Positions 10,501-24,200 of a stretch of DNA of 64,000 nucleotides are shown piece after piece. Within the stretch, counting starts at the first letter, position 1. Each line of letters starts with the position of its first letter. A program made the translations under genes and the position numbers. Below the pieces are notes generated by a model, which saw only the letters and a program-made list of their open reading frames with translations, was not told where the DNA came from and made no database searches. Source of the DNA: Fasciolopsis buskii (taxonomy: Eukaryota; Platyhelminthes; Trematoda; Plagiorchiida; Fasciolidae); contig LUCM01009854.1 in the NCBI GenBank assembly GCA_008360955.1, forward strand, positions 81,088 to 145,087, in the 5' to 3' direction.

Positions 10501-13017
10501 CGAACAGAAAAATTCCCTTCGTTGATTGGGCTAATCAGCAAATCGAAAAGAATGGGACAGTAATCTGACAACCGGTTCCTTCAGAGTCCCGTATTGGTTC
10601 ACCGATGAACCCCAACCGCTTGCAGTTATCCACTGCCTGATCACAGATGAGAAGCTCTTTACCCAGTTAGGGATCAGACACAGGTTAGGCAGACTGAGAT
10701 CTGTACAAACCAGTTTTGGAATTGCCGGAGGATGTTAAATTTTCGTTTTCCCAAATAAAACATCCACGGGACTTACCGTAGATTCGAAACGTATCAACAT
10801 TCCGAAATGCTAATAATTAGAGAAATAAATTGGAAAGTTAAATGGGTAGCTACGAAAACAAGCAAGCGGGAACTTATTAAAATCAAGCAGCTTTGTTTTC
10901 AAATCGTAGTGATCCTGGTGGCCGACCTCAAGGTCAAGCCAATAAAATTAGTAGTAAGATGTAAATTAGCCACATCGTTAGTTCAAGTCACATCCATGGG
11001 AACTTTTCAAGGTTGACTCCCTCGGATGGTCAACGCCAAACCTAGGGCAGAGGTAATATGAAACCATCTAAGTAGACGGATCGTTTCCAACACAATCATA
11101 TTCAACTCGGCCATTGATGAACGTTTGCTGCGAAGCTCAGAGATCAGAGAAGTCTGTGAATTGATGCTAGTGTATTCGATTGTGAACACGAGTGTGTCCG
11201 CGCTATCTGACCAACAACCATTGGCACTGAACTTATCTATTGTATTATTCACTGCTTCCTTATTTGCGTGGTCGTAATGAAATCAACAATCTTTACCGTT
11301 TTTAGCCTACTACGTACTGACAACCCCAGAATAACCCAGAGAGACCGAGCAGGCTAGGAATCGGAAGAACACGACTTATTGCCTATCGGATAAAAGATTA
11401 TCAAAGAACCTAGAGCACGAACTTATGACGCTTAAGGTGAACAAAGGTTAAGTCTTTTGACCATTGCCAAGTACCGAATAACTGGTCAAAATCATATTCC
11501 CAAGTTCAATATATTGTTCTGAAAAAATTTCAGCGCTTATCATTGTTACCAATTTCGGAATTTCAGTAGAATCGATAAATTATCAATGCGAATCTTTCTG
11601 ATTAGTATCCTTCATCTCTTTCGATTGCGCGCCTCAAAGGTATAACAGTAGGACGAAATCAGCGGTTTCTAGTGGAGATGCGACAAGACAAAATTGTTTC
11701 CTATTTATGCAGAAGAGATTTCGGTGATTCACTGTTTTGAAAAAAAGACAGTTTTTTAGGTCTATTCCCTTTAAAATTGCTCCGGCTAACTTAAAGCAAT
11801 CATGAGATCAATTAGCACGATCCATTCTAACAAGGCAGAGTTTCTGTCTTTCAGCCTTGTTACATCTTTACTTCTAATATTGTTTATTCAAAATTCAAGT
11901 CTGACATATGTTGAAGTAACGCTTTCCAGTGAAAGGTCTAATTTGTTTGGCCCCCTCCTTCCTTGTTAATAAGAAAATGAATCATGCAAATTTGATATTC
12001 TGGTCATAAACATGGAACCGCGGTATAAAACAGCCATGCTTCTTCAAGCTGGACTCAACTATTCAACGGTCAATATACCCAAGATTTAGCAAAATGTAAT
12101 TTATTTCTTTCCATTTAGGACGATATTTGTCACACTAGAGTCATACTGTAATCATCATGAGTGTGCAAGGATGATGCGACTCCTTGGTAGAGAGACATTT
12201 GCACAAACGCCTAACAAACTGGGTTCTACTGTTTTCTCGTACTCTCATACCGATGATTTACATCCGCCGTAAGTTGAACGTTCGATAGTGACCAGCATTG
12301 TGTTTGAATTGGTTCTTAGCTGGCCAGTCACGAGTCTTCAGGATTTATTTGGGCATGAATTTGGATTGAACGTGTCACTATCTGATAGAGCAGTTTCAAT
12401 CGCTATCACTGTCGGGAGGAATCTGAAATCTCGGAATCTGTTGCAAAGAATCGAGGAGCACAAATCTGTCTCACTGGTGGCCGGAACCGGAAAATCTTTG
12501 AACAGTGTAATTGCGGTTTACCTAGTAGACACACAATTTCAGATGAATGAAAGTGGCTTCAGAACGATCAACAAAGTATCGGGGAATTCAAAAAACCTGT
12601 CTTGTAGCGTCACTTAGCAAGAGCAAAATGAATAAAAATCAGGCTATTGATTCCACCTATCACTGTGCTCACAGAAGCGCTTCGTCAAGCTAATCTAGTT
12701 TCCTTGGCTATGACATGAGAATATCAGTCAAATCCCATGTGCTCTCGATCGTGACCTTTCACACAAGACAAGAAGCAACTGATTCACGTGACATGTACTC
12801 TGTCCGGTGGACTTTTCCTAACCAACAACAGTAAAACCTCCCCATAGCTAATATCCCGTAGCATTCCCCACACGTTACTTTTATTAGCTAGTCATGTTAC
12901 GATTCCTGTTGCATCTTTTTAGTCCCGTCATAGTTGAGACAACGGGGTAAGTTATTTTCAGGAAAATGACTGCTGCCAACATAGTGCTGTCAATATGAAA
13001 GAGTTGGCTTGTGTTAT
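7581..13017. other. Gene-free stretch
   Basis: About 5.4 kb with no recognisable exon, repeat or RNA gene other than the short hairpin sequence at 10593-10614. A 109-codon plus-strand frame at 12288-12617 has no recognisable features. Confidence 0.45.
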
Positions 13018-13072
13018 GGGAACTCGAACCCGTTAATCTTCATGTCGTTATCCGCTAGACCATCGCCCGTCA
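13018..13072 (-). repeat. tRNA-like element (SINE head or tRNA pseudogene)
   Basis: The minus strand reads GATGGTCTAGCGGATAACGAC and then GGGTTCGAGTTCCC, a good A-box and B-box pair about 20 bases apart (B-box 13018-13031, A-box 13050-13062). The T-arm pairs poorly, and the region between the boxes is too short for a normal anticodon arm plus variable loop. A degenerate tRNA-derived element fits better than a functional tRNA gene. Confidence 0.5.
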
Positions 13073-14621
13073 ACAACTAGTCGTAAAATGTGCAATCCAT
13101 GACCCGGATATAACCTTATAGACAAAGGATGGGGCTGCCGAAAATGTATTTGTTCGCTACCACGAATATTCATCGCCTATTGAACTCTCTTTCAATAGCT
13201 TTGGTGTCAGCTCGAAACCGTGTGTGTTTGCTAGACGCATTTTTGCGCTCTCACTAGCCATAAATTTCATAGCAGCCCAAATTCCAATCTTACCTTGATC
13301 CGAAATCAACCAATCAGTGTAAGCTGGAACCTTCATTGCATCCTAAAACTATGACACTCGGTTTTTTGCATTAGTCAGCTTGCAGGTTTCCAGGTAGCAC
13401 AGCTCATCAATCCCAAATACATCCAGCAGCGAGTTTTCCTGTAGCTTTACTGCTTGAATGATTTTGAGCACTGAATCAGTGCCCGTCTGAGGTTGACTTT
13501 GGCTTCTCGGTCAATCGGTTTGCCGATTATATCAAAAAAGTTCATCACCGGCCGCGGGACGTCTTCATCATCGGTGTAACATTACCCGACCTTTTAGAGC
13601 AGATCGTCAAAATTTTAAATTTCGCTCTTATAACAGTCAGTGAAATTACTTTCGGCCGTGCTAAGTACGTGAATTTTACGCTAGTCCGTATTCGCACCAA
13701 GTTTTGTAGAAAGTTTTCCTATAAATTGCTTTGAAGTAATCCCAATCCGCAACCCACTGGCATGCCCCACAATCGCTCTCATCCGACAAGTCGTTCCATT
13801 TCTCGATTTATCTCTATTAGTATTTAACTTGATAAAATCAGTCCTGTTACGTGTTTAGCTAGTCTACTGACGTTGCCCATTAAACCGCGCTACAGTTTTG
13901 ATGTATAGTTTTTTTTCATTTTAATTGTTCTGCGTATGCATTTTTGACTGACACATAAGCTCTCATGCTCCTAAAATTCGATGGTAGATAGAGCAAAGAA
14001 TTAAGTGGTAAAGTTTTGACGAAATTCCGCTTTCCAGTGGGCTACGGAGAAAGTATGTGGTATACGACAGAAATTAAACCATTCGGCGTCGAAATGCATC
14101 CTTCCAGACAAAGTACCTAAAAAGGTTTGGAACTCTTATCACGAAGGTCAAATGAATACCATGAATGTTCCGGCAAGATAAAAAGATTTTGCTATACGGA
14201 GTCGTAGGTGAATTACAGCTTGACAAATATTTGGGTCTATTGATAACCATCACATCGATGGCTAGCCACCTTTATTACGGAGATCAACGCTGAAATGACA
14301 AGGTATTTGGAATGACTCCAAAGGTTTGACAACGCTTCGAGTTACCGTTACCACGATCGGACAATCTCCAGTTGCAAACTTCCGACTGTTCGATCAGTTC
14401 TAAGACTAATCACATACCTGAATTCAGCTCTGCAGAAAATCCCAATCCAGTCTTATCTTCAGGATTTCTTAGTCCTCTATGTTTACGGAAAATAGCAAAT
14501 TTTTGCGGAACTAACGACATAAGACTCTAATGAATCCCCCTAACCCTGGTTGGTTCTGATAACTTACATTCCGCCACCACAGGAGGAGTTCGATTGCTAA
14601 AAAGCCATCTTAAATAAAATA
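13073..14621. other. Gene-free stretch
   Basis: No open frame long enough to list and no recognised element. Confidence 0.5.
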
Positions 14622-15280
14622 CAGTCCTCACCAATGCGTTGGATCGTGGCCATCCTGGGACGCGAATCCGAGACCAACGATTATGAGTCGAACGCTTCAG
14701 TCACTGCACTTGCTGTACTGATTCCCAACTACTGATCGATAGATAACTCATCAATATGATACAGCGCCCATATCCGTAAATAAATTCTGCAGCCTCTGTA
14801 CGGCTTTGCATTATTGTCTTTGCTTCCTACAGAAAAGTTCGTCCTCACGCGTGAGTCGTTGATCTGGTGCATATGACAGCCTGTGGCGTGCAGAATTCAG
14901 TCGTGAATTTTGGAGCTATATTACGTAGTAGTGATGTCCGACGAGTCGCTAAGAATCAGCATGGCTAATGTAGTGTCTAAGGCGTTCGACTAACACTCAT
15001 TCGTCCCGAGTTCGTGTCTCAGTTTCGGTGTGATGCATGTGAACCGGTGATGATTCGTAACAAGGACGAAACAGATGAACAATATTTCCATGATTTTCAC
15101 TGGCAAGTTGGGCGTTGATAATAGTGACAAATCAATGATGCTCTATTAGATTCCCCTGAAGTCCTACAGAAGCTAAGGGAATGCGGTTTCAGTTGAAATG
15201 AACAAATAAATTACCATCGAAAACTGCTTATAATGCTCTTGGTGAAATCATAACTTTCAACCCAAAGAATGCTTTAGCCG
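14622..15280 (+). repeat. Composite repeat with two opposed tRNA-like modules, copy A
   Basis: This segment matches 37656-38391 in reverse complement almost base for base; by hand alignment about 97% over some 420 bases. It starts at CAGTCCTCACC and is directly preceded by an A-rich AAATAAAATA. Near the left end, on the minus strand, is a tRNA-like module: GCGTTCGACTCATAATCGTT and then GGATTCGCGTCCC, the first resembling an anticodon region with a CAT triplet. Near 14960-15030, on the plus strand, is a second module: TGGCTAATGTAGTGTCTAAG, GCGTTCGACTAACACTCATT and a CGAGTTCGTGTCTC B-box-like stretch. The rest has no coding capacity. It looks like a recently active non-autonomous retroposon. 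This copy ends at about GCTTTAGCC, where copy B continues into a duplicated unit. Confidence 0.8.
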
Positions 15281-18200
15281 ATGCTAATACATGAAGGTAA
15301 CTAAGTAAATCAACTTCAGTTTGAGCGATACAACTGAATACGTGTAGCCCATGTAGAGGTGAAAAGTCACTCCGTGAAATTCTAATGACCACGAAGAAAA
15401 AGAAGCAATTAGCATTGCATGAATTATTCAGACTATGGAACAGGGCGCTTTACAATTTGTCTATATTGTTTGGAGAACATAAACACGTCTAACCACAGGA
15501 GGAAAAAGCTAAGTTTGCCAAACGTATAGGCGACACTAAATTTTTTACCGAATAGTCATCACAGGGCACTTTGTCTCACAAAACCTCTGAAAGCGGAGTC
15601 CAAAATTCTGCAACTTGTCTGGCAAGACAAAAAAAATAAAATGAATGGTGCAAGAGTTCCTAGACCAGTAACAAAGTGTAGAGAAAAAGGAATTAGGACT
15701 ACCACCTGGTGAGATCTGGCAAGCTTAGACAATGAATCACTTTTCGCGTGATAGGTAAAGTTACAGCATGAGTGCTGAGTTCGACAGAAAATCCTTCAGA
15801 GTAGATCTTATGAAATCAGAGAAAGCAAGATAATGTCAACAAATCGCCAGCCATTTAGTTCCTTGTGAAGTCTTGGCTACAGCGCTCTCTGACTGTGCCC
15901 TACAGTTTCGGATCATATAATTCTATCCAATCTCACAAGTATGAAATTCTGGATATCAGGTCACCACTGCACATCATAGTCAGACTCGCGGTGTGATAAA
16001 AAACACTGAAGAAATACAAAACAGTGGATGGCAAGGGGTTTATCTCCGCCTTCCTATACTTTGAAATACGATCACTGTTGTAGTAGATTCGAGAACCACC
16101 AGACATCTAAGAGCTCGCGATCAGAATTCATAAGATTACACCGAATAAATGTAACCAAGCTTAGAAACAAAACGCCTGAGATTCTTAGGTTCTCAACCTG
16201 TTCAGATGGTTGGATTTATTTGTCGTTCGCGGAAAGACGTTTATACTGGACGGGTGGTAGTGGAATTGGATGAATTTTGTTATTAAAGCTTAATTCCACG
16301 ACTATGACTTTCTGAAAGAAATGAGGTCTTTGTAAGGTGTACAAGTGTCACAATGACAGAAATCCGTATGCAGCTGTAAACGTCTATCATACGTTCGGCA
16401 AAACTGTCAACAATTATTCAGGGATCGAGAGCATCTGTCACTGGTTTATGAAGATTTTAAAGAGAGATATGTTATCAGATTTTCTATTCATCCGTGTGCA
16501 TAACGATACAGGCAATTTGTTTGTCTAGTTCATAGTTTTCCCAAAGTGATACGCCGTAACTGGGGCAGAAACTAATGGCAGATCAACTGTTGTTTGTCTA
16601 CTTATGACTCGTTAGCAGGACTTGAAGCAATTCAGCCAAATAACGCATTCGATCATTCGCATTTAGGGAGTTCAAAGTTTCCGTGTTCAAATAGCTTAAA
16701 CCAGATGTTTCCGTGATGCTCAAAATCCCTCAACTATGACCAGCAGGAGAGTACAAGGGGAGCGTTATTGTGAATCAACATTTCTTGATTCTCTTATTTC
16801 ACCATTGTTCGTTTTATTGGCCCTTCAGGTCACGGTATCACGTGGGTGACCTTGGTCTCGAATATCTTCGGTTAAAGTGCGACACGACTCTTGATTAGAC
16901 ACGGTCAAACTAACGCATTAATAATCTATATTGGTCAAGGTAATTCGCTGGTCGGGACTTAAATGGCGCCTTGCTATTAGAATGCAAGCAAAATCAGTTA
17001 CAGCAGAGACTGCGCACCAATCAAAACGAACCAATGGTCAGGTGATGAAGAGAGAAAGAAAACAATCATCCGTAATCACAGGAACATTCACAAGGACACG
17101 CCTGAAATCACCAGCATAAAGGCATACACTTATTCACGCACGTATGCACGCATAAATCTTCTGAGGCACACGCGATTGAAAACAATTTCTAGTGTCAGCC
17201 GACATTCTGGAAATGTGTGTGTTGTGATAGGCAAGTGTGTGCTGCGTTGCACCCTGACCGGTGCTTGTTTCATGCACACTCAAATGTTGTCATCTTCTGA
17301 CTGTGTCATCTACAAACTGCAAACTTGTCTCGTTTCATTGACACTTCTCATCTGCGCCTAGAAAAGAAACGCGTACCTATTGAACTGATCCTCATAAGCT
17401 TTATCAGCATGGCTCAACCGACCCACAATCACATCGAGGAATTCATCGATATATCCCAAATAAAGAACTAATTTATCAAGCTGAGTTCCGCTTAGAAGCA
17501 AAGACTTACTAATCTGTGTACATTTGCCATGTATCGAATGTTTCGAGTTTACTTATCGCTTTCTCTCTGCCGTCCTCTGTTCCGGTGTGCAGATTTATTT
17601 CTAATGTGACTTTCGACAGCATGATTTTGAAGGGACTATAGTGACCAAAAATTCGGACAGCTTGTGCTTTCCTGGGTTTGCCCAGTACATCACGGATTAC
17701 CTCTCTCGAGTTTTCTGCATCCAAGAAGCACAATGTTCTATAGTTCTTGTACGCAAATCGCGGTCTTACCGACAACTGACTTTACCGCATCACTAGACAC
17801 AGATATCCAGATCAACTATTCTAGTGCTAAAGTGCCGGAAACAATATGCGACAGTAAGTTGAAATTTCACTTTATTGTTATCATTAAAATCCTACTCAAA
17901 TGCTGTTAGTATGTTAAAAAACTGGATTATTTTTGGACAGAGTCACGTTAGGACTTAACGACTTATCTCTCTCACCCCACCCCTGTAATAAGTTGCCAAA
18001 CTGACGTTTAAGTTCTCAAGTCCATGGCTTTTCATTTGATGCAGTGCAACATGGTGATTTTTACGCACGTGATTCCTCGTGTCAGGTTGGCATTGTTGTC
18101 CCCGAAGTTACTTATTATACGCGGCACTCCAAACAGAATTAAGTCAGTGCACACAGCTTTGGAAAGACCCAAGAATATGTCTGATGGGACTTTGGGCGTC

Positions 18201-21200
18201 CTGAAGCAAAATCTGTTCCAGCTCCCGTATTCCTGTCTCGCCTATGACTTCTCGGAAAATAAAAGCCAGCCAGTTTTCCCGAATCGAAGCGGGTCTTGGT
18301 GTTCGCTTTGAAAACCAGAACATAAACATATTCCCAAATAGTCTCGGAATGGTGTTCGTTCATGCGTGTTGCTCACTAGATTCTTTAATTTCGCCAGTGC
18401 TCCCATGCTCAGCTGGTGACTAATAATATGCCATAAATTCATAGACATCCAGACGTCAACCTCCGGAATGCACGGCGGACAACCCGGAAAAAGGCTTTTC
18501 CGGGCTGGCTTAAGAGGCTCAGAATTCGAAGTCGACGAAGCTGAGCTAATGGGGAAGTTCAAGGTGTTTGCAAGGCATCCGCTAAAACGGAATGGAAGAA
18601 GAACCCCTTTCAAACATTCGCTCCACGTCATGGGTATCAAGTTTGGAAGCTAACAGAAACCCGTATGCCATACAGTAGTGGGAACTTAGTTATATCTGAT
18701 AAGCGCTTGGTTTAATCGGATCAATTAGATTTGGTGTAGATGCCACGTAAAATTGTTTGTAAGACCAGAATCGGACATACACTCAAGACGAGAAAGTTAC
18801 CTAAGATTTATCGACCAATTACTGCGCAACCGACTCGTTTACAAGTAAACTCTGAGAACTCACAGGTCGACTTCGTATTCCTTCTTGCGCGTAGACGCAT
18901 ACAGTGTGAAAGTTATGCGAAATTATACCTCCGTCCGGTGCCAATTACTCGTCGAAGCACCAACCAAAATTGTCATACAATATCGGAAACTGGATCTTCG
19001 TATGTGGGAATACTGGTTTAGGAATCTGGTAATGCTGTACAGGTTAAATATTAAGACCATGTAAGCTGTCGCATAGCGGATACTGCTGTATTCTCCCTAA
19101 CTTCATTCCACATGGCTGCGGCCTGACACGTTAAAGCTTGAAACTTGTAGTTCCGGCCCTAACCGAGTCCTATCCAATATCCACAACATCAGTCTAATAT
19201 ATTACGAAGCACATTGCTCACATTCTGATTGTGATTTGATATTTCACATCGCTAAAATGGAATAATTAATTCTTTATTCTACCCCTACCAGGATGACTAA
19301 ATGTTAGGGAGAAGACAGCGTCATGAGAAGGGCTTAGATGTTGTACATGGTCAACACTTCCACAGACTACCATAAAGTGTATGTACGTGAGAAGTAATGG
19401 TCGAGCTGCTGAAGTCGCGTCATAAGTATAGTATTAGAATGGTGGTTTAATAATCGGGTGCGCAATCCGACCGCGGCCACAATCCGAACGAGGTGTAAAC
19501 AAATGAATGGCCACTTCAGAAGTGCAAAGAATACTAAGCGGAAGGTAAGTCTTCGAGGGACCCCATAAGTGCTAATCCGGTGAATGGTGCAATCAGTGTG
19601 GCGGACCTTAGAGCAGATTTCGAAAAAATGTCATTTTTGGTGTTCCCGGAAGTACTTTAATACAATTTTCGTTTGTTCGCGTTCTAATCCAATAAGAGGA
19701 GACAATTTTCGGGGAAGGATTGGTCCTGGACAGGCAATGATTATCATCTAAAACCTCTTTCTATGTATGATAATTGCTTCGGAGGAACTAAATTTTTCAG
19801 ACTAAATTCTAATTTCATTATAGTTACGATGTAATAATGCCTAGAACTTTAGCTAAATTAGTGGCATTGTTTCTTACACGAAGTTTTCGCAATCGTACGT
19901 CACGGTACGGATCACCCAACTATGGCTATATTTTGTTTAAAGTAGGGAGTGTTTATGTCCTTATCAACAGATAATTTTAGGAGAAATCTAAAGAAGATAT
20001 CCTGAATCATAACCCTGAATTTCATGAGATTCCACTAGACGGCATACGTGACACTAATTGGACTGGGTGCAACCATTTACTCTGATAGACCCAATTCGGT
20101 ACTGTCATATAAGGAAAAGAAATTCACAAATTTGACTACCCTTGACTTTCTGAGGCAGATGCTTCTGTCTTTCTGTATCCGAATCTCTGGAGGTGATCGC
20201 GGACCACTATAGTTGAGCAGTTCTGTCGGCAATTTACCACAAGCTAATAACGGGCCTGATGATTTAAGAGCTGTAATTTTCCAACTACTCGAATTGAATT
20301 GGCCAACCACGTGAATGGCTTTCACGTATTTTGTCGTTTCATTTATGGATCACTAACTGACAATCCACATTTTGTGTGAATAGGGCACGCATCACGATAA
20401 GCATTTCGAAGTTCTTCATACGCATTGTGATTTCACTGGAAATCTGACAGCGTCTGTGTTGAAATTCACGGAGACGGTTGATTATGATGATAGAATCAGC
20501 CAGTATGAAAATAACCCATTGGTTCAAAATATGAAAAGTCGCCTAGCTAGATGAGAACTTAGCCCATTCACGGACACCACTCACGATTCGATTCTATGTA
20601 TTTTCCATTATCCGAGTCAATAAGACCCATCAATAAGAGTCTTTGAAGATTTCATTCACATCAGCTGAGCTCCTTATCAACGTGGTTTCTATATGCATTA
20701 TCCGAACTACTTTCAACGGGATCCCATAAACTAAGGAGCAATAATAGAACTATCAAAATCAAATTCTGCAAGATAAACGCCTTTTTGAAATCGCATTTAC
20801 TCAGTATCAGCGTTTTTCAACTCGTTCAGTTACTTCACAGTTATCTTCATGACAATTGAATCAAATCAGTAAAGTCACGTGTAAGATAGATTTGTCAGTT
20901 TTGTCGTTTGTAAGCATAGAGCTTGAAACAAACAAATTCCACTTCTGTAATGATCACTCTGTAACATAACCACCGACAAGGAAAATTTCGTTTGTCACAA
21001 AGCAGTCAATCTCGTTCTACACACATTAAGATCACAGGCGACATTCGTGACATTTCCAAAATCCTTCAAGGGGGTCACACCCGAAAACATCCATGATGGT
21101 AGTTTTTTACGGTACAAGACTTTTCCAAACATCATAATCCAGTAAGCGTCGAACTGGTTAGTGTAATCTGACATTGGTCCCAAAATCAAGCAGGAGGGTA

Positions 21201-24200
21201 ACGAGCAGCTATAAAGAATTCTTCAAAGCAGACCTCTAATCACTCACTAATACAGGATACCGCTGCTGATTCATTAGAACGAAAGCATCTTTTTGGTATG
21301 CGTTGCAATTTGTCGATCACGTTGATTATGATAACATATGATTAATTATAAAGATTACCCCGTGTTTTGACATTGACGACAACATAATCTCCAGATGAGT
21401 GAATTGTTTGGCTATATGTGCCTTTTGATATTGTAACGGAAAATCGATAAAGTAGGACGACTGACGGTAGCCTAGAGAATCAGTATCCTATTCACAGCAC
21501 GTGACCGTCTCTAGGTCGGATCTGGGCTACCAATAGTTTCTTCCACTTCTGATCCCCTTATCCCATCAGATTGAAGTGATAGCTAACCATGAGAACGATT
21601 ATAACTGGGCACTGATAATTTCTCTTCTTTCAGCTAGTCAAATAAAATATTCCAGTCCCTGGAACCACGTAAAGGTAACTCGCAAAAGGTCGAATTTCGA
21701 TTACTTTTCGGCCAAAATTTTCCCATTGCATGCTTGAAAAAACAACGAGGAACAAATTTGTGCCAGACAGATGACTGTTGAAAAATCCATCTTCCCTAAG
21801 TCAAAGTAACAACCCTTTGGAATAAGACGGTGAGAGCTTCGGAATCGCCTTTGAATAGTTTTCCCCTTCTTACAGCATAATTCACCGAATGAACCTTGAT
21901 GACCGCTTGTGAGTTCGATTGCTGAAGTCAACTTGGAGATCGGTTGAAGTGTGAAGTTTGGTCTTTTGAAATACAAAATTTGGAAAGCTTTTCTAGCCAC
22001 CTTTTGGATACCACTGACGTGGTAAATTATTCCCCTCGCAGCTTTGTACGTGGTACTTAACGAAAATATTCGGACAGTTAATGGAAGCTGGGACAATCGT
22101 TGACAAACAAGATTGGACCAAAAGTTCATAATGCTCTGGGGACGATTGACGAGGTTCGACAGTCAGCTTGCTAGTGCCCATACCGCGAACACTTTAGGAT
22201 TTCACATGCGTCCACTTTGGTCAGTTTTAGGTTTGAACAACTGGGCAAAATGCATCTACCTGGGACACTTTTATCATTTGAATTAACCAGCACTAAAGGG
22301 TTATAGTTTGAACTTTTCAGCATGGAAGCTTGTATTACGAATAAAGCGGACTGAAGGTAAACTACTTTCAGAACATGAAGGCAGAGAACATGGACAGCCA
22401 GAAGAAAACTAGGGAAACGAGTAAAATTCAAGGTTCATGAGACGCGTACGTTCTTTTAGATGCTTCCTCCATTTATTTCTTGGTGACTTCGTGGCCGTTC
22501 CGCTACTGGGCTGCCCAGACCAACATGAGGTGCACGAGCTGTTTGGTTCCGCAAAGACGGCACATACGAGGGAAACAAAGAAGAAAGGAATTTCTTGGAA
22601 AAAGGTGGTGATGCACCTTTGGATTGCTTCAGTTCGGGTCACTCCGCGAGTATCTACCAAGAGCCAGAGACTGGAAAACTTCGTTCGTACTTCCCTGCCA
22701 TATTACAATATCTTCTGAGGGAACGTGAGGCCAGAGGTTCGTCTAATGATAAACCACAATCAACGCGCTGCATTTCTGCCAGCGAGATATGGCTATTTTT
22801 AAGGGAGGGATATTTACCAAGCAAAAGCCAACAGATCTTTGACACTTCCTTTGTTGATCAAAAACTAAGTAATTGGTGAATCTGAATCCATCTTTTTCAA
22901 GACTAGCATAAAAAGTTGTGGCAGTTGCTCTATCAGTAACCTTTGGGCTCTTCGAGAGGCAAATGGTGTTCTCTCGAGGTCAGGGTGGGAGTCATTCCAG
23001 AATGTATATTTCAATATCACATGAATTGTTTCCTTAGCAAGTCTGCTTTTGCACTATGAGCTGTTATGACTATTTTAGCATCTGCTTGAAATCTAATTGC
23101 ATTTGCTGTATTTGCGTTAAACAATAGTCGGGCAGTTTGTTAGCATTAATCAAATAAACGAACTGGTTTCAAAATAACTCAAGCCTAGTAACTTACGACC
23201 AACTGGCGCGAGCGCCCAGCTGGGGAGAAGTACCAATGCAATCGGTCGTTTTGCAATTCCATCCAGAGAATAGGTTACGTCAAGCTCGTTGCTGGCATTC
23301 ATAGATCATACCGACTTATTCAGGCATTTCCGATTTTGTTGTCTAAGGTCGTTCGATGTGGTCATATTCTGCTCTTTTCGAGACGGAAGATAGACAAACA
23401 TATGAAAGAGAAATTGACTCGCAACTTCGCTGTAAGTATACAATCGCTGATAAATGCAATAGCCTGCAATAGCCTTCATATGTGTCCAAATGTTCCACGA
23501 CACATTGTTCGATCACGATTTTGTTCTCGATCATTACCTGAAAAGTTCCGTGCCGACAATTTTCATTCGGATACCAGAATTTGTTAGGCACACACATGCA
23601 TTCGCTTCGCCGGGCAATTCAATGCAGAATAACAAAAATAACAAGAGTAATACTACTGCTCCTAAGTGTTATCTAGGTGAATTTATAGGGTAACATGAGG
23701 AACCAAGAAAACCGATATTTAACAGGTCTTTTACCTGTATGCCCCTACCTTGGACACCGTTGTCAATGCTTTGGAAAAATTGGTTCTCTCTCTAGCAAGA
23801 CACTTTAGACAAAATAAGATCGGGCCCTAAAGTCGTCGTTTCCAACCACTAGAATAAACTATTACGGAATTTTCAACACCTCGTAGTTTAGACTGAGTTG
23901 AGGCCACAGATTTTGTCTAGTTTCGAGAATTACGTGAGTCTACTTATTTGCAAGATAATCTACGCTATGAAGCCTGAACGAAACGAACCGACAAAAAACA
24001 GTGCACTATCTCGTGTTTCGTTCAAATAAATACCTGGTAAAATAAAGCGCCATCGTTAGAGGCAACAACGAGCCGACATGATCTTTCTCTAGCCAGTTTT
24101 CAATCAAACGATTCTGGAATAGCTTTCGGTTTGTCAATGGCGCAGTCACCGTGTTTGTTTATTTACTTTTCTTATATCCTTGTTTGCCCATGTCTGTGTG

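Noticed and set aside
13018..13072. Functional tRNA gene
   Set aside because: Good A- and B-boxes but too few bases between them for a normal anticodon arm and variable loop, and the T-stem does not pair.
15035..15075. Hammerhead-like GTGATGA...GAAAC in the composite repeat (both copies)
   Set aside because: Spacing is right (14 bases), but the first core base is G instead of C, the GT of stem III reads GA, and stem I does not pair. Both copies share the defects, so it is either coincidence or long dead.
18139..18653. Several overlapping frames up to 132 codons
   Set aside because: Open in four frames at once without recognisable content; best explained by locally low stop density.
21701..22129. 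142-codon minus-strand frame
   Set aside because: No domain or repeat-family similarity recognised and no splice or start context to favour it.
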